From Stutzerimonas stutzeri (lineage in GTDB: Bacteria > Pseudomonadota > Gammaproteobacteria > Pseudomonadales > Pseudomonadaceae), in the NCBI RefSeq assembly GCF_024448985.1, contig NZ_JAMOII010000005.1:124001-188000 (forward strand): a stretch of DNA of 64,000 bases, read 5' to 3'. Made by a program: the position numbers and the translations under genes. The notes beneath the pieces were generated by a model, which was given only the letters and a program-made list of their open reading frames with translations, did not search any database and was not told where the DNA came from. The stretch's first letter is position 1, and each line of letters opens with the position of its first letter. Below are positions 34,252 to 47,317 of this stretch, piece by piece.

Positions 34252-34920
34252 ATGCTCAAGCAACAGTACGCATCTACGCACACGCAGGTTGAACAACGGG
34301 AAGTCAGCCGCGTCTTGCGCAACACTTATAGCCTTCTGGCTTTGACCCTCGGCTTCAGTGGCCTAGTCGCCTACATGGCCATGCAGGCCAATGCGGCCTA
34401 CCCGAACATCTTCGTGGTGTTGATCGGCTTCTACGGCCTGTTCTTCCTCACAGCGAAGCTGCGCAATTCAGCCTGGGGTCTGCTTTCAACTTTCGCGCTG
34501 ACCGGGTTCATGGGTTATACGCTCGGCCCGATTCTCAACATGTATCTGGGTACCGCCAACGGGGGTGAGCTGATCGCCTCGGCGCTATCGATGACGGCGC
34601 TGGTGTTCTTCGGTCTGTCCGCCTTCGTGCTGATAACCCGCAAAGACATGAGTTTCCTCAGCGGTTTCATCACCGCCGGCTTCTTCGTCCTGCTGGGCGC
34701 GATGGTCGCAAGCTTCTTCTTCCAGATCAGCGGCTTGCAACTGGCGATCAGCGCCGGCTTCGTATTGTTCTCCTCGGTCTGCATCCTCTACCAGACCAGC
34801 GCCATCATCCATGGCGGCGAGCGCAACTACATCATGGCCACCATCGGTCTGTACGTTTCGCTGTACAACCTGTTCATCAGCCTGCTGCAGCTGATGGGTA
34901 TCATGGGCGGCGACGACTGA
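34252..34920 (+). CDS. yccA: Bax inhibitor-1 / YccA family membrane protein
   Basis: A 222-residue inner membrane protein with seven hydrophobic segments. YccA in E. coli is a substrate and modulator of the FtsH protease that protects jammed SecY. Family marks: [41 protein letters not shown] (the conserved GxxxGP block) and the C-terminal [23 protein letters not shown] 34252 follows AGGAGTGTCGC, so the longer frame is discarded. It stands alone, with a TTCG-loop terminator downstream. Confidence 0.93.
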   Translation: MLKQQYASTHTQVEQREVSRVLRNTYSLLALTLGFSGLVAYMAMQANAAYPNIFVVLIGFYGLFFLTAKLRNSAWGLLSTFALTGFMGYTLGPILNMYLGTANGGELIASALSMTALVFFGLSAFVLITRKDMSFLSGFITAGFFVLLGAMVASFFFQISGLQLAISAGFVLFSSVCILYQTSAIIHGGERNYIMATIGLYVSLYNLFISLLQLMGIMGGDD

Positions 34921-34937
34921 TCGCTAGTCAGTGAACG

Positions 34938-34959
34938 AGCCCGCTTCGGCGGGCTTTTT
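34938..34959 (+). terminator. Rho-independent terminator of yccA
   Basis: AGCCCGC-TTCG-GCGGGCT followed by TTTT; the stable TTCG tetraloop supports the call. Confidence 0.92.
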
Positions 34960-35006
34960 CGTTTCTGCAGCTGGCGTATCATGTCGCTCAGCTAGCAAGG
35001 TGCGCC

Positions 35007-35399
35007 ATGAAATTCGTTATCGCTCTGTTTTCACCAGCTCACTCCCCCGCTTCGCGGCGCGCATTGCGCTTCGCCGAGGCCGTGCTTGCCGGTGGGCACG
35101 AAATCACCCGGTTGTTTCTCTATCAAGACGGCGTGCACAGTGCGTCGGCCAATATCGTGACCGCACAGGATGAGCTCGACCTGGTCGGTGAATGGGAGTG
35201 TTTTGTTCGTAGCCATGCGCTCGACGGCGTCGTCTGCATCGCCGCCGGCCTGCGCCGTGGCGTGCTTGACGCACAGGAAGCCAAACGCCATATGCGGCCC
35301 GCTGCCAATCTCTCACCCGCTTGGGAGCTTTCCGGCCTGGGCCAGCTGCACGAAGCGGCGCAACAAGCCGACCGCCTCGTCTGCTTCGGAGGCCACTGA
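35007..35399 (+). CDS. tusD: Sulfurtransferase complex subunit TusD
   Basis: A 130-residue DsrE-fold protein that takes sulfur from TusA and passes it to TusE as part of the TusBCD complex in tRNA 2-thiouridine synthesis. The persulfide-carrying Cys77 sits in GVVCIAAGLRRGV. The N-terminus FVIALFSPAHSPASRRALRFAEA is typical of the family. It is the first gene of tusD-tusC-tusB-tusE-ybiB, with all junctions overlapping or touching. AAGGTGCGCC precedes ATG 35007. The final acceptor, MnmA, is encoded at 56896. Confidence 0.94.
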   Translation: MKFVIALFSPAHSPASRRALRFAEAVLAGGHEITRLFLYQDGVHSASANIVTAQDELDLVGEWECFVRSHALDGVVCIAAGLRRGVLDAQEAKRHMRPAANLSPAWELSGLGQLHEAAQQADRLVCFGGH

Positions 35400-35758
35400 T
35401 GGCGCGCTCCATGCTGATCATTACTCGACAATCGCCCTGGTCCGGCCCATCGGCGCGCGAAGCGCTGGATATCGCGCTGGCCGGAGGCGCCTTCGAGCTA
35501 CCCCTGGGCATGCTGTTTCTCGATGATGGCGCGTTCCAGCTGGTGCAGGCGCAGCAATCAGCGCAACTGCAGCAGAAAGATCTCACTGCCAACCTGCAGG
35601 CATTGCCCATGTTTGGCGTCGACTCGCTGTACGCAGCCCAGCGCAGCCTCCAGGAACGCGGCCTGGACCAGAACGCGTTGTCGCTACCGGTAGAAGTCCT
35701 GGACGACGCCGCCCTGCGCGCCCTCATCAACCGCTACGACCAGGTGATAACGCTCTAA
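35399..35758 (+). CDS. tusC: Sulfurtransferase complex subunit TusC
   Basis: A 119-residue DsrF-like subunit of the TusBCD hexamer. It begins MARSMLIITRQSPWSGPSAREALDIALAGGAFE and contains LGMLFLDDGAFQL and YAAQRSLQERGL, which match TusC. It has no Cys at all; TusC is generally a structural subunit, so this is acceptable. Its ATG overlaps the TusD stop by one base, so translation is coupled. Confidence 0.92.
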   Translation: MARSMLIITRQSPWSGPSAREALDIALAGGAFELPLGMLFLDDGAFQLVQAQQSAQLQQKDLTANLQALPMFGVDSLYAAQRSLQERGLDQNALSLPVEVLDDAALRALINRYDQVITL

Positions 35759-36060
35759 TGGCCACCTTGCACCTGCTTTCGCACTCCCCTTTCGCCGACA
35801 ACCGCCTGGCCAGCTGCCTACAACTGCTGGCCGCGGAGGATGCCTTGCTGCTCAGTGGCGATGCCGTTTATGCGCTGCAGGCCGGCGCGGCCCAGCGACA
35901 AGCCCTGGACTCGATGCCTGGCAGCATCGCGCTGTTCGCCCTGGAGGAAGATGTCGTCGCGCGCGGCCTGGCGGCGCTACCCGAACGATTGCAAGCGATC
36001 GACTATGCCGGCTTCGTCGAGCTCTGCTGTCGCTATGACCGGACCAATGCCTGGTTATGA
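35758..36060 (+). CDS. tusB: Sulfurtransferase complex subunit TusB
   Basis: A 100-residue DsrH-like subunit of TusBCD. MATLHLLSHSPFADNRLASCLQLLAAEDALLLSGDAVYAL is the family start, and the C-terminus has IDYAGFVELCCRYDRTNAWL. Its ATG overlaps the TusC stop by one base (TAATG), and its own stop overlaps the tusE start. Confidence 0.92.
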   Translation: MATLHLLSHSPFADNRLASCLQLLAAEDALLLSGDAVYALQAGAAQRQALDSMPGSIALFALEEDVVARGLAALPERLQAIDYAGFVELCCRYDRTNAWL

Positions 36061-36392
36061 ACACCTTGATCGTCGACGGCCGACCCATCGAAATCGACCA
36101 GGAAGGCTATCTGGCTGACCTGAACGACTGGAGCGAGCCGGTGGCCGAGGCCCTCGCCCTGCTGGAAGACCTGAAGTTAGAAGACGAGCACTGGGAAATC
36201 CTGCGTCTGCTACGTGCTTTTCATGATGAGTTCCAGCTGTCACCCGCAACGCGCCCGCTGATCAAATACACCGCCTTGAAACTCGGCCCCGACAAGGGCA
36301 ACAGCATGCACCTCAACCGTCTATTCAAAGGCACGCCGGCCAAGCTCGCCGCCAAGCTGGCTGGCCTGCCGAAACCGAGCAACTGCATATGA
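36057..36392 (+). CDS. tusE: Sulfur carrier TusE / DsrC family
   Basis: A 111-residue DsrC-like protein that receives persulfide from TusBCD and hands it to MnmA. The conserved tail is present with the active Cys110 as the penultimate residue (KPSNCI); motif DEFQLSPATRPLIKY and LNRLFKGTPAKLAAKLAGLPKP are typical. A second DsrC Cys is absent, as expected for TusE. Overlaps tusB by four bases and ybiB by four. Confidence 0.95.
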   Translation: MNTLIVDGRPIEIDQEGYLADLNDWSEPVAEALALLEDLKLEDEHWEILRLLRAFHDEFQLSPATRPLIKYTALKLGPDKGNSMHLNRLFKGTPAKLAAKLAGLPKPSNCI

Positions 36393-37369
36393 GCATCGTC
36401 ACGCCAGCAGAACACCCCTTCGCCGTCTTCGTGCGGATTCTCGGCAAGGGCAAGCGCGGCGCACGCGATCTGACCCGCGAGGAAGCCCGCGAAGCCATGG
36501 GTATGCTGCTCGACGGCAAGGTCGAGGACACCCAGCTCGGTGCCTTCCTGATGCTGCTGCGTCACAAGGAGGAAAGCGCCGAAGAACTCGCCGGTTTCAC
36601 CGAAGCCGTTCGCGAACGCATCCAGGCGCCCACCCTTGCCGTGGACATCGACTGGCCGACCTATGCCGGCAAGAAACGCCACCTGCCCTGGTACCTGCTT
36701 GCCGCGAAATGCCTGGCACAGAATGGCGTTCGCATCCTGATGCATGGCGGCGGCGCCCACACCGCGGGGCGCATGTATACCGAGCAATTGCTCGACCTGC
36801 TCGGCATGGCCCGCTGCGAAGACTGGGAAACGGTCGCCGCCACGCTGGATCGCGGCGAGGTGGCCTTCATGCCGTTGCGTGCCTGGATGCCTCTGCTGCA
36901 GCGAATGATCGAACAGCGCAACGTGCTCGGACTGCGCTCGCCGATTCACTCGCTGGCGCGCATTCTCAACCCACTCGGCGCCCGCTGCGGCCTGCAGAGC
37001 ATCTTCCACCCTGGCTACCAGGCCAATCACCGCGAAGCCAGCCGCCTGCTGGGCGACACCGCGATCGTCATCAAGGGCGAAGGCGGGGAAATCGAAGTCA
37101 ACCCCGACGGCATCGCTCATCTATACGGCACCGAAACCGGCGCCAGCTGGGATGAGGACTGGCCTGCCCTGTCGCCACAGCGTCACGTAAAGCCCGCACA
37201 ACTGGACCCGCAGCATCTGCTGGCCGTATGGGACGGCGCCGAGGACGCCTATGGTGAGCTGGCCGTCGTGGCGACCATGGCGCTGGCCCTGCGCGGCCTG
37301 GGCCAATCACGGGAACAGGCATTCGCGCTGGCAAGGCAGTATTGGCAGCACCGGAATTCATCGAACTGA
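36389..37369 (+). CDS. ybiB: YbiB-type glycosyl transferase family 3 / TrpD2 protein
   Basis: A 326-residue protein related to anthranilate phosphoribosyltransferase (N-terminal helical domain LTREEAREAMGMLLDGKVEDTQLGAFLMLLRHKEES, then the phosphoribosyl-type alpha/beta domain). In YbiB (TrpD2) the catalytic residues of TrpD are lost and the protein binds nucleic acids instead; here the loop is VRILMHGGGAHTAGR rather than the TrpD KHGN motif, which agrees. It forms the end of the tus operon, with ATGA overlap, as in other pseudomonads. Confidence 0.9.
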   Translation: MSIVTPAEHPFAVFVRILGKGKRGARDLTREEAREAMGMLLDGKVEDTQLGAFLMLLRHKEESAEELAGFTEAVRERIQAPTLAVDIDWPTYAGKKRHLPWYLLAAKCLAQNGVRILMHGGGAHTAGRMYTEQLLDLLGMARCEDWETVAATLDRGEVAFMPLRAWMPLLQRMIEQRNVLGLRSPIHSLARILNPLGARCGLQSIFHPGYQANHREASRLLGDTAIVIKGEGGEIEVNPDGIAHLYGTETGASWDEDWPALSPQRHVKPAQLDPQHLLAVWDGAEDAYGELAVVATMALALRGLGQSREQAFALARQYWQHRNSSN

Positions 37370-37454
37370 ACGATGGATTTGTCCCGTCATTAGGCCCCAT
37401 CCATCGAACCTTGTCCCCTAGAGTGCCCCTAACGTTCATAACGAGGAGGCAGTC

Positions 37455-38453
37455 ATGGGACTTCTGGTCGATGGTCAGTGGCAGGATAGGTGGTACGAAA
37501 ACAGCGATGACGGCGAATTCCAGCGCGAACAGGCGCAACGTCGCGACTGGGTGACCGCGGACGGCTCGCCCGGTCCCGATGGTCGGCCGGCGGTCAAGGC
37601 CGAAGCCGGGCGCTATCACCTCTATGTTTCGCTCGCCTGTCCCTGGGCCCACCGCACACTGATCTACCGCAAGCTCAAGCAGCTCGAGCCGCTGATCGAC
37701 GTATCTGTAGTCAGTTGGCTGATGGCCGAGCATGGCTGGACCTTCGACAAGAGCACCGGTTCTAGCGGTGATGCGCTCGATGGGCTGCAGTACCTCCACC
37801 AGCGCTACACCATCGATGATGACAACTACACCGGCCGCGTGACGGTACCGGTGCTCTGGGATCGCCAGCAGCAGCGCGTCGTCAACAACGAATCATCCGA
37901 GCTGATCCGCATCTTCAACAGTGCCTTCGACGGATTGACCGGCTCGAAGCTGGATCTTTGCCCCGAACCACTGCGCGCGGAAATCGACGACCTCAACGCG
38001 CGGATCTACCCCAGGGTCAACAACGGCGTCTACCGTGCCGGATTCGCCACCACGCAGAAAGCCTACGAAGCGGCTTTCGACGAACTCTTCAGCGAACTGG
38101 ACTGGCTGGAACAGCGCCTGGCGGAGCGACGCTACCTGACCGGCGAATTTCTCACTGAAGCTGACTGGCGGCTCTTCACCACCGTCATCCGCTTCGACGT
38201 CGTCTATCACGGCCACTTCAAGTGCAACCTGCGGCGGATCGAGGATTACCCGAACCTGTCGAACTGGCTGCGCGAACTCTATCAATGGCCTGGCATCGCC
38301 GAAACCGTCGATTTCACCCACATCAAGAGCCATTACTACGCAAGCCATCGCCACATCAACGCCAACGGCATCGTTCCGAAGGGGCCGCAGTTGGCGCTGG
38401 ACCGCGCGCATGATCGTGCGCGACTGCCCGGTAAGGGCATCTGGTCGCGTTGA
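37455..38453 (+). CDS. yqjG: Glutathionyl-hydroquinone reductase (YqjG type)
   Basis: Xi-class glutathione transferase of 332 residues that removes glutathione from glutathionyl-hydroquinones. The catalytic Cys62 lies in SLACPWAHRTLI, the hallmark of the class, preceded by GRYHLYV. Further marks: VTVPVLWDRQQQRVVNNESSELIRI and LTEADWRLFTTVIRFDVVYHGHFKCNLRRIEDYPNL. AACGAGGAGGCAGTC precedes ATG 37455, a strong start. It is convergent with cysG, with one base between the stops. Confidence 0.95.
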   Translation: MGLLVDGQWQDRWYENSDDGEFQREQAQRRDWVTADGSPGPDGRPAVKAEAGRYHLYVSLACPWAHRTLIYRKLKQLEPLIDVSVVSWLMAEHGWTFDKSTGSSGDALDGLQYLHQRYTIDDDNYTGRVTVPVLWDRQQQRVVNNESSELIRIFNSAFDGLTGSKLDLCPEPLRAEIDDLNARIYPRVNNGVYRAGFATTQKAYEAAFDELFSELDWLEQRLAERRYLTGEFLTEADWRLFTTVIRFDVVYHGHFKCNLRRIEDYPNLSNWLRELYQWPGIAETVDFTHIKSHYYASHRHINANGIVPKGPQLALDRAHDRARLPGKGIWSR

Positions 38454-38454
38454 A

Positions 38455-39849
38455 TTACCCCCGCTCGGCCATTCCCTCGAACCACGCCAGCTTGTCGCGA
38501 AGCGTCACGACCTCACCGACGATGACCAAGGTCGGTGCCTGCACCTGCTGGCTCGCGACAAGCTCGGGCAGATCGGCCAGCGTTCCGGTAAATACCCGCT
38601 GCTTGCTGGTGGTGCCCTGCTGGATCAGCGCCGCTGGCGTGTCAGCGCCACGGCCATGGGCGATCAGTTGCTGGCAGATCACCGGCAAGCCGACCAGGCC
38701 CATGTAGAACACCAGGGTCTGGCTTGGCGCGACTAGGTCGGCCCAGGGCAGATCGCAACTGCCGTCCTTGAGATGCCCGGTGGCGAAACGGACCGATTGC
38801 GCGTAATCGCGATGGGTCAGCGGTATACCGGAATAGGCGGCACAACCACTGGCAGCGGTGATGCCCGGCACCACCTGGAAGGGAATGCCGTTGGCCGCCA
38901 GTTCCTCGATCTCTTCCCCACCACGACCGAAGATGAAGGGATCTCCGCCCTTCAATCGCAGCACCCGCTTGCCCTGTCTGGCCAGCGTTACCAGCTGCTG
39001 GTTGATCTGCTCCTGCGGGACAGCATGATCGGCGCGCTGCTTGCCCACGTAGATTCGATCGGCATCACGCCGGCACATGTCGAGAATCGCGGGTGCCACC
39101 AGCCTGTCGTAGAGCACCACGTCCGCCTGTTGCATCAGGCGCAGAGCGCGAAAAGTGAGCAGATCGGGATCGCCAGGGCCGGCGCCAACCAGATAGACCT
39201 CGCCCAGGCTTCGCGGGGCGGCGCCTGACAGTTTGGCCTGCAGTAACCGCTCGGCCTCCTGCTCCTGCCCGGCGAGCGCGCGCTCGGCGATGGCTCCCTG
39301 AAAAACATCCTCCCAGAACACCCGACGCTGCTGCACGTCTGGCAACGACGCCTTGACCTGGGCACGGAATTTCTTCGCCAACCCGGCCAGCTGTCCGTAT
39401 GCCGAGGGAATCCAGGTTTCGATCCGTGCGCGAACCAGGCGCGCCAGCACCGGTGCGTCGCCGCTACTGGAGACAGCAATCATCAGTGGCGAGCGGTCGA
39501 CGATGGCCGGGAAAATCACCGTGCACAGTTCGGGGGAGTCCACCACATTCACCGGAATGCCGAGTGCCTTTGCATCCCGTGACACCTGCGCGTTGAGCGG
39601 CTCGTCATCGGTGGCGGCTACCGCCAGGACGCAGCCAGCGAGATCGTCGCTCGCATAACCACGCTTGAAGGAATGCCCGCCGCTCTGTTGCAACAATTTG
39701 GCCAGCTGTGCCTCGATCTGGGGCGCCACCACACGCAACACCGCGCCCGCTTCGGATAACAGCCGCGCCTTGCGCAGTGCGATATCGCCGCCGCCGACGA
39801 TCAGCACCAAGCGGCCCTTGAGGTTGTGGAACAGCGGCAAGAAATCCAT
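38455..39849 (-). CDS. cysG: Siroheme synthase CysG (trifunctional)
   Basis: Makes siroheme, the cofactor of sulfite and nitrite reductases, from uroporphyrinogen III. Residues 1-150: NAD-dependent precorrin-2 dehydrogenase / ferrochelatase with [18 protein letters not shown] and [14 protein letters not shown]. Residues about 215-455: SAM-dependent methyltransferase with [47 protein letters not shown] and GVTA-like [24 protein letters not shown] 39849 (AGGACT upstream) gives 464 residues; the extra 12 residues of the longer frame are not family-like. In P. aeruginosa it also lies between the tus genes and serS. Confidence 0.96.
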   Translation of the reverse strand: MDFLPLFHNLKGRLVLIVGGGDIALRKARLLSEAGAVLRVVAPQIEAQLAKLLQQSGGHSFKRGYASDDLAGCVLAVAATDDEPLNAQVSRDAKALGIPVNVVDSPELCTVIFPAIVDRSPLMIAVSSSGDAPVLARLVRARIETWIPSAYGQLAGLAKKFRAQVKASLPDVQQRRVFWEDVFQGAIAERALAGQEQEAERLLQAKLSGAAPRSLGEVYLVGAGPGDPDLLTFRALRLMQQADVVLYDRLVAPAILDMCRRDADRIYVGKQRADHAVPQEQINQQLVTLARQGKRVLRLKGGDPFIFGRGGEEIEELAANGIPFQVVPGITAASGCAAYSGIPLTHRDYAQSVRFATGHLKDGSCDLPWADLVAPSQTLVFYMGLVGLPVICQQLIAHGRGADTPAALIQQGTTSKQRVFTGTLADLPELVASQQVQAPTLVIVGEVVTLRDKLAWFEGMAERG

Positions 39850-39997
39850 CAGCGAGTCCTGGTGTCCATGAAAGGTAAGGGCCATCTCAGCCGTTACGCC
39901 GATGGTGGCCCTTGTCGGGAATCAAGGAGTCCGGATCGAGCCCTGAAGCGGCACCTGACGGGGCAATTTACCGCACCGGAAACGCTCCAGAACCCTT

Positions 39998-41329
<1,332 letters not shown>

Positions 41330-41350
41330 TTACTGCGATAGCGGCCAGCT

Positions 41351-41725
41351 TCATAACCTGCCGAGGGCCAGGCCTGCCCAGGTCGCCAGCAAGCCGCCGA
41401 GCACACTCAGGCCGATGTAGCCGAAGGCCGTGGCAAGCTGGCCGCTCTCGAGCATCCGCAAGCCGTCGAGAGAGAAACTGGAAAAAGTGGTGAACGCCCC
41501 TAGAAAGCCGAGGATCAAGCCACCGCGCAGTTCCGGCGACACGTCCGGGCGCATGAGAAACAGCGCGTACAGGTAGCCGATCAGCAGGCAGCCCAGCAGG
41601 TTGACCGCAAGCGTCGCCAGATAGAAATGTCGCGGCCAGTGCGTCGATACCCAGGTCGACAGGGCAAAGCGCAGCAGCGTACCGATCACCCCGCCCGCGG
41701 CGACGGCCAGCATCAGGCGGATCAT
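41351..41725 (-). CDS. crcB: Fluoride ion transporter CrcB (Fluc)
   Basis: A 124-residue membrane protein with four hydrophobic segments. CrcB/Fluc dimers form fluoride channels that relieve fluoride toxicity. Family marks: [33 protein letters not shown] (the central Asn) and [20 protein letters not shown], which holds the phenylalanine box. It overlaps rarA by four bases (ATGA). No fluoride riboswitch can lie directly upstream, since the gene begins inside rarA. Confidence 0.95.
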   Translation of the reverse strand: MIRLMLAVAAGGVIGTLLRFALSTWVSTHWPRHFYLATLAVNLLGCLLIGYLYALFLMRPDVSPELRGGLILGFLGAFTTFSSFSLDGLRMLESGQLATAFGYIGLSVLGGLLATWAGLALGRL

Positions 41726-43047
41726 GTCTTTCTCCGTTGCCGTGGGCTTTCGCGATCGAGCCGGGCCAGATGTTCCAGCTTGTCGCGAATCTTGCTCTCC
41801 AGTCCTCGCGGCACCGGATGATAGTACTGGCGCGGCTCCATCGCCTCGGGAAAGTAGTCCTCGCCGGCCGCGTAGGCATCCGGCTCGTCATGGGCGTAGC
41901 GGTATTCGTTTCCGTAACCCAGTTCCTTCATCAGGCGGGTCGGCGCATTGCGCAGGTGCAGCGGGACCTCCTGCGAGCCGTTTTCCGCCACGTCGCGCTT
42001 GGCGGCCTTGAAGGCCGTGTAGACCGCGTTGCTTTTCGGCGCGCAGGCGAGATAGACGATCGCCTGCGCAACCGCTAACTCGCCCTCGGGGCTGCCCAGG
42101 CGTTCCTGGACGTCCCAGGCGGAAAGACACAGCCCGACCGCCCGCGGATCGGCGTTGCCGATTTCCTCGCTGGCCATGCGTACCACGCGTCGCGCGATAT
42201 AGAGCGGATCGCAACCACCGTCGAGCATCCGCGCGAACCAGTACAGCGCCGCATCCGGGTTGGAGCCACGTACCGACTTGTGCAGCGCGGAAATCTGGTC
42301 GTAGAAGGCTTCGCCACCCTTGTCGAAACGCCGGCGACTGTCGCCCAGCAGATCCTGCAACAGCTCGACGCTGATCTCGCCGCCCTCTTCGGCCAGGTCC
42401 GAGGCGTTCTCCAGCAGGTTCAGCAATCGGCGGCCATCGCCATCAGCTGCGGCCACCAGCATCTGGAAACTCTCTTCGGGCAGGCGCAGATGCAGGTCAC
42501 CCAGGCCTTTCGATTCGCTCAGCGCGCGCTCGACCAGCTTGCGCAAGGAGGCTTCGTCGAGGCTTTTCAGCACATAGACCCGCGCGCGGGACAGCAAGGC
42601 GTTGTTCAGTTCGAAGGACGGGTTCTCGGTGGTCGCACCGATGAAAATCAGCGTGCCGTCCTCGACATAAGGCAGAAACGCGTCCTGCTGGGATTTGTTG
42701 AAGCGATGTACTTCATCGACGAAGAGAATCGTGCGGCGACCGTACTGGGCCGCCTGCTGCTTGGCGATCTCGACCGCCTGGCGGATCTCCTTTACCCCGG
42801 CCAGAACCGCCGAGACGGTTTCGAAATGCGCGTCGGACACCTTGGCCAGCAGTTGCGCCAGCGTGGTCTTGCCCACGCCCGGCGGGCCCCAGAAGATCAT
42901 CGAGTGCAGCGCGCCCTGCTCCAGCGCCTCGCGCAGCGGCTTGCCGCGCGCCAGCAAATGTTCCTGCCCGACGTATTCATCGAGGCTGGCAGCACGCAGG
43001 CGTGCGGCTAACGGTTGGGCGACGGGGGCGCGGCTGAACAGATCCAT
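41722..43047 (-). CDS. rarA: Replication-associated recombination protein RarA (MgsA)
   Basis: AAA+ ATPase of 441 residues related to clamp loaders and human WRNIP1, acting at stalled replication forks. Walker A is [16 protein letters not shown], Walker B is [17 protein letters not shown], sensor 1 is [19 protein letters not shown], and the C-terminal tetramerisation domain contains [19 protein letters not shown]. It starts 15 bases after lolA ends and overlaps crcB, so they are co-transcribed. Confidence 0.96.
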   Translation of the reverse strand: MDLFSRAPVAQPLAARLRAASLDEYVGQEHLLARGKPLREALEQGALHSMIFWGPPGVGKTTLAQLLAKVSDAHFETVSAVLAGVKEIRQAVEIAKQQAAQYGRRTILFVDEVHRFNKSQQDAFLPYVEDGTLIFIGATTENPSFELNNALLSRARVYVLKSLDEASLRKLVERALSESKGLGDLHLRLPEESFQMLVAAADGDGRRLLNLLENASDLAEEGGEISVELLQDLLGDSRRRFDKGGEAFYDQISALHKSVRGSNPDAALYWFARMLDGGCDPLYIARRVVRMASEEIGNADPRAVGLCLSAWDVQERLGSPEGELAVAQAIVYLACAPKSNAVYTAFKAAKRDVAENGSQEVPLHLRNAPTRLMKELGYGNEYRYAHDEPDAYAAGEDYFPEAMEPRQYYHPVPRGLESKIRDKLEHLARLDRESPRQRRKT

Positions 43048-43062
43048 CGACGGCTCTACGAC

Positions 43063-43689
43063 TCACTCGGATATGACATCGGTGCCTTCGGGAATCTCGA
43101 AGGTGAACAGGTCCGCCTTGAGCGACTCGTTCAGCTTGACGCCATGGAAGAGGATGTTGGTGCGCTGCCCGACACCGTCGACCATCTGCATGTCGTTGAT
43201 CACGCCATTGCGAAATGACAGGCGAAGGTTATCGAATAGCGTGTCCTTGGCTTTCGGCTCGAGCGTGAAATCGACGACCTCGCCGGCTTCCTTGTGCGAG
43301 ACCTGGAAGTTCTCGCTGATGGCCGAAACGTCTCCAGACAGCAGCAGCGCCGGCGTATGGGTCAGGCGCTGATCCAGGGTCTGAATGGTGACCTGCTCCA
43401 GATCCGGGTCGTACAGCCAGACCTTCTTGCCATTGGAAACCAGCAATTGCGCCATCGGCTCGTCGGTTTTCCAGCGGAACTGGCCAGGCCGCTTCAGTGC
43501 CATTTCGCCGGATGTTTCCTGCAGTTGGGTGCCGGTGCCGTCGAGGGACAACTGCGAAAAGCGACCCGTCAGGGTCTCGGCCTTCTGCAGCAGGCCGGTG
43601 AGTCGCTGGACGGAGGCGGCCTGATCGGCCTGGGCCGGAACCAGAGCGAACAGCAGAGCGGAGGCGAACAGCAAACGAATCAATTGCAT
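43063..43689 (-). CDS. lolA: Outer-membrane lipoprotein carrier LolA
   Basis: A 208-residue periplasmic chaperone that moves lipoproteins from LolCDE to LolB. Signal peptide 1-21 (cleavage after PAQA), then the half-barrel with [59 protein letters not shown], the core family segment. GAGGAG sits five bases before ATG 43689. Lies between ftsK and rarA as in E. coli. Confidence 0.96.
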   Translation of the reverse strand: MQLIRLLFASALLFALVPAQADQAASVQRLTGLLQKAETLTGRFSQLSLDGTGTQLQETSGEMALKRPGQFRWKTDEPMAQLLVSNGKKVWLYDPDLEQVTIQTLDQRLTHTPALLLSGDVSAISENFQVSHKEAGEVVDFTLEPKAKDTLFDNLRLSFRNGVINDMQMVDGVGQRTNILFHGVKLNESLKADLFTFEIPEGTDVISE

Positions 43690-43705
43690 AACTCCTCGGT
43701 GCGAC

Positions 43706-46108
43706 TCAGTCGCGCATAGGTGGCGGCGCGAGCACTTCGCGCGAGCCGTTGGTGTTCATGGAGGTCACGACGCCGGCCACTTCCATGGCTTCGATCATCC
43801 GGGCGGCGCGGTTGTAGCCGATCTTCAGCTTGCGCTGCACCGCGGAGATCGACGCGCGGCGGCTTTCAGTAACGAAGCGCACGGCCTCGTCGTACAGCGG
43901 ATCTTCCTCGCTGCCTTCGCCACTGCCGCTCTCGCCACCACCATCGAAGCCGCTACCCGATTCTTCGGCACCGACCAGAATCTCCTCGATGTAATCGGGC
44001 GCGCCACGCGCCTTCCAGGCTTCGACCACGCGGTGCACTTCATCGTCGGACACGAAGGCGCCATGTACGCGAATCGGCAGACCGGTGCCAGGCGGCAGAT
44101 AGAGCATGTCACCGTGCCCCAGGAGCTGCTCGGCGCCGCCCTGGTCAAGAATGGTCCGCGAGTCAATCTTGCTGGAGACCTGGAATGCCATACGGGTTGG
44201 GATGTTGGCCTTGATCAGACCGGTGATCACGTCCACTGACGGCCGCTGTGTGGCAAGAATCAGATGGATACCAGCCGCTCGCGCCTTCTGCGCGATACGC
44301 GCGATCAGTTCTTCGACCTTCTTGCCGACGATCATCATCATGTCGGCAAATTCGTCCACCACCACCACGATGGTCGGCAGTTTTTTCAGTAGCGGCGCTT
44401 CGTCTTCCATGCTCTCGCGGCGGTATAGCGGGTCGGTCAGCGGCGTGCCGGCCTCCTCCGCTTCCTTTACCTTGCGGTTGAAGCCTGCCAGGTTGCGCAC
44501 GCCCATGGCCGCCATCAGCTTATAGCGACGCTCCATCTCGGCGACGCTCCAGCGCAGCGCGTTGGCCGCTTCCTTCATGTCGGTCACAACCGGGCAAAGC
44601 AGGTGCGGAATACCTTCGTAGATGGACAATTCCAGCATCTTGGGATCGATCATGATCAGCCGCGCATCTTCCGGCCCGGACTTGAACAGGATCGAGAGAA
44701 TCATAGCGTTGACGCCCACCGACTTACCCGAACCGGTCGTGCCCGCCACCAGCAGGTGCGGCATCTTGGCCAAGTCGGCGATCACCGGCTTGCCGCCGAT
44801 ATCGTGGCCCAGGGCAATGGTCACCGGCGACTTCGCGTCGTCATAAGGCGCTGACGACAGCACTTCGGAGAAGCGAACGATCTGCCGATCCTCGTTGGGA
44901 ATCTCGATGCCAACGGTGGTCTTGCCGGGAATCACCTCGACCACGCGAACACTGATCACCGCCAGCGAGCGCGCCAGGTCCTTGGCCAGATTGGAAATAC
45001 GGCTGACCTTGACCCCGGCGGCTGGCTGGATCTCGAAGCGGGTAATCACCGGGCCCGGATGCACGGACTCGACGATGACCTCGACGCCGAACTCCTTCAG
45101 TTTGATCTCCAGCAGCCGGGACATGGCTTCCAGTGACTCAGGGGAATACTGCTTCTGCTGCTTCTCGGCGGCATCGAGCAGGGAAATCGGTGGCAGGCTG
45201 CCCTCGATCAGCGGATCGACGAAGAGATTGGATTGTTTCTCCTTCAGCACGCGCTTGCTCTGCTCAACCGGCTTCGGTGGCGTGGGAGGCGGAATCACCG
45301 GAGCCGGACGCTTTTCCCGCTCGCTCATGTGCTTGCTCAGCGACTCCTCACGTTCCAGCAAACGCTCCTTCACCTTGGCGCGCTCGCGACGATCGGGTAG
45401 CGAACCGGCCACTTCGTTGACTACATCATCGGCTTCGCGCAGTTGCGCAACGATCTGCTTGCGCTCGTTGCGCGCAGACCACCAGCGGCTAAAAAGGCTC
45501 TGAATCAGCTCGATCAAGTCGAGCGTAATCTTGCCGGTCAGATCCATCACCTTGAACCAGGACAGATCGGTAAATACCGTAAGACCGAACAAGAAGAACG
45601 CCAGTAACAGCAAGGTGCTGCCCTGCACGTTAAGCGTAGCCTCGGCAAGCTGCCCCAGGCTCTCACCCAATGCGCCGCCCGCCGACGCAGGCAGACTGTT
45701 GGCGAACTGGAAATGGATGTAGGCCAGCGCCGAGCCGGACAGAATAAGAAAGACGAGTCCGATCAGCCGCCATGAAAATAACCAGCCGTTCCAGCTCCAT
45801 GGCTGATGGCGCGCACGAAATACCTGCCAGGTCTTGATGCCCAGTAACAAGGGAAACAGGAACGCGAAATAGCCAAGCGCCATGAACAGCACGTCGGCGA
45901 ACCAGGCGCCGGCGCGACCGGCCGCATTCTGAACCTGCTGGACATTGCTGGTATGCGTCCAGCCGGGATCGGACGGATCGTAGGTCAGCAGAGCCATCCA
46001 AAGGTAAGCACACAACGCACCGAGCGCGATCAACGCACCCTCTTTGAGACGGTAATGCAATTGCTGTCGCCAGACGGAAGCCGGCGCGGTAGGAGAGGTA
46101 TTCTTCAA
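43706..46108 (-). CDS. ftsK: DNA translocase FtsK
   Basis: Septal DNA pump of 800 residues that aligns dif sites for XerCD at division. Four to five membrane segments in the first 180 residues, a linker (about 200-300), then the alpha/beta motor with Walker [15 protein letters not shown] and Walker [14 protein letters not shown], and the C-terminal gamma winged helix [34 protein letters not shown] that reads KOPS. The first usable start is TTG 46108, because an in-frame stop lies three codons upstream and no ATG is near; AGGA lies about 11 bases ahead. The linker is shorter than in E. coli FtsK. Confidence 0.96.
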   Translation of the reverse strand: MKNTSPTAPASVWRQQLHYRLKEGALIALGALCAYLWMALLTYDPSDPGWTHTSNVQQVQNAAGRAGAWFADVLFMALGYFAFLFPLLLGIKTWQVFRARHQPWSWNGWLFSWRLIGLVFLILSGSALAYIHFQFANSLPASAGGALGESLGQLAEATLNVQGSTLLLLAFFLFGLTVFTDLSWFKVMDLTGKITLDLIELIQSLFSRWWSARNERKQIVAQLREADDVVNEVAGSLPDRRERAKVKERLLEREESLSKHMSEREKRPAPVIPPPTPPKPVEQSKRVLKEKQSNLFVDPLIEGSLPPISLLDAAEKQQKQYSPESLEAMSRLLEIKLKEFGVEVIVESVHPGPVITRFEIQPAAGVKVSRISNLAKDLARSLAVISVRVVEVIPGKTTVGIEIPNEDRQIVRFSEVLSSAPYDDAKSPVTIALGHDIGGKPVIADLAKMPHLLVAGTTGSGKSVGVNAMILSILFKSGPEDARLIMIDPKMLELSIYEGIPHLLCPVVTDMKEAANALRWSVAEMERRYKLMAAMGVRNLAGFNRKVKEAEEAGTPLTDPLYRRESMEDEAPLLKKLPTIVVVVDEFADMMMIVGKKVEELIARIAQKARAAGIHLILATQRPSVDVITGLIKANIPTRMAFQVSSKIDSRTILDQGGAEQLLGHGDMLYLPPGTGLPIRVHGAFVSDDEVHRVVEAWKARGAPDYIEEILVGAEESGSGFDGGGESGSGEGSEEDPLYDEAVRFVTESRRASISAVQRKLKIGYNRAARMIEAMEVAGVVTSMNTNGSREVLAPPPMRD

Positions 46109-46311
46109 AACGCTTTATTTCCTGCGCCTGCGGCGCGTTCGATGAACCGTGGTCAGCCTGAACCGCGACATTGTACGGCTTTGTCGATTCGATGGCATTC
46201 CGGTTCCGCACCACTTGGGCTTTTCCAGATGCTTCGGTGTAGCATAAACGCCCAGCTTTTCAGCGCGGCTCGACTGGAGCACGCTTCTCTATTTGCGACA
46301 AAGGCTTATGA

Positions 46312-47268
<957 letters not shown>

Positions 47269-47317
47269 CCATAACCGGGCGGATACAGGTGTACCCGCCC
47301 CTTCGTGACGCTTCGAT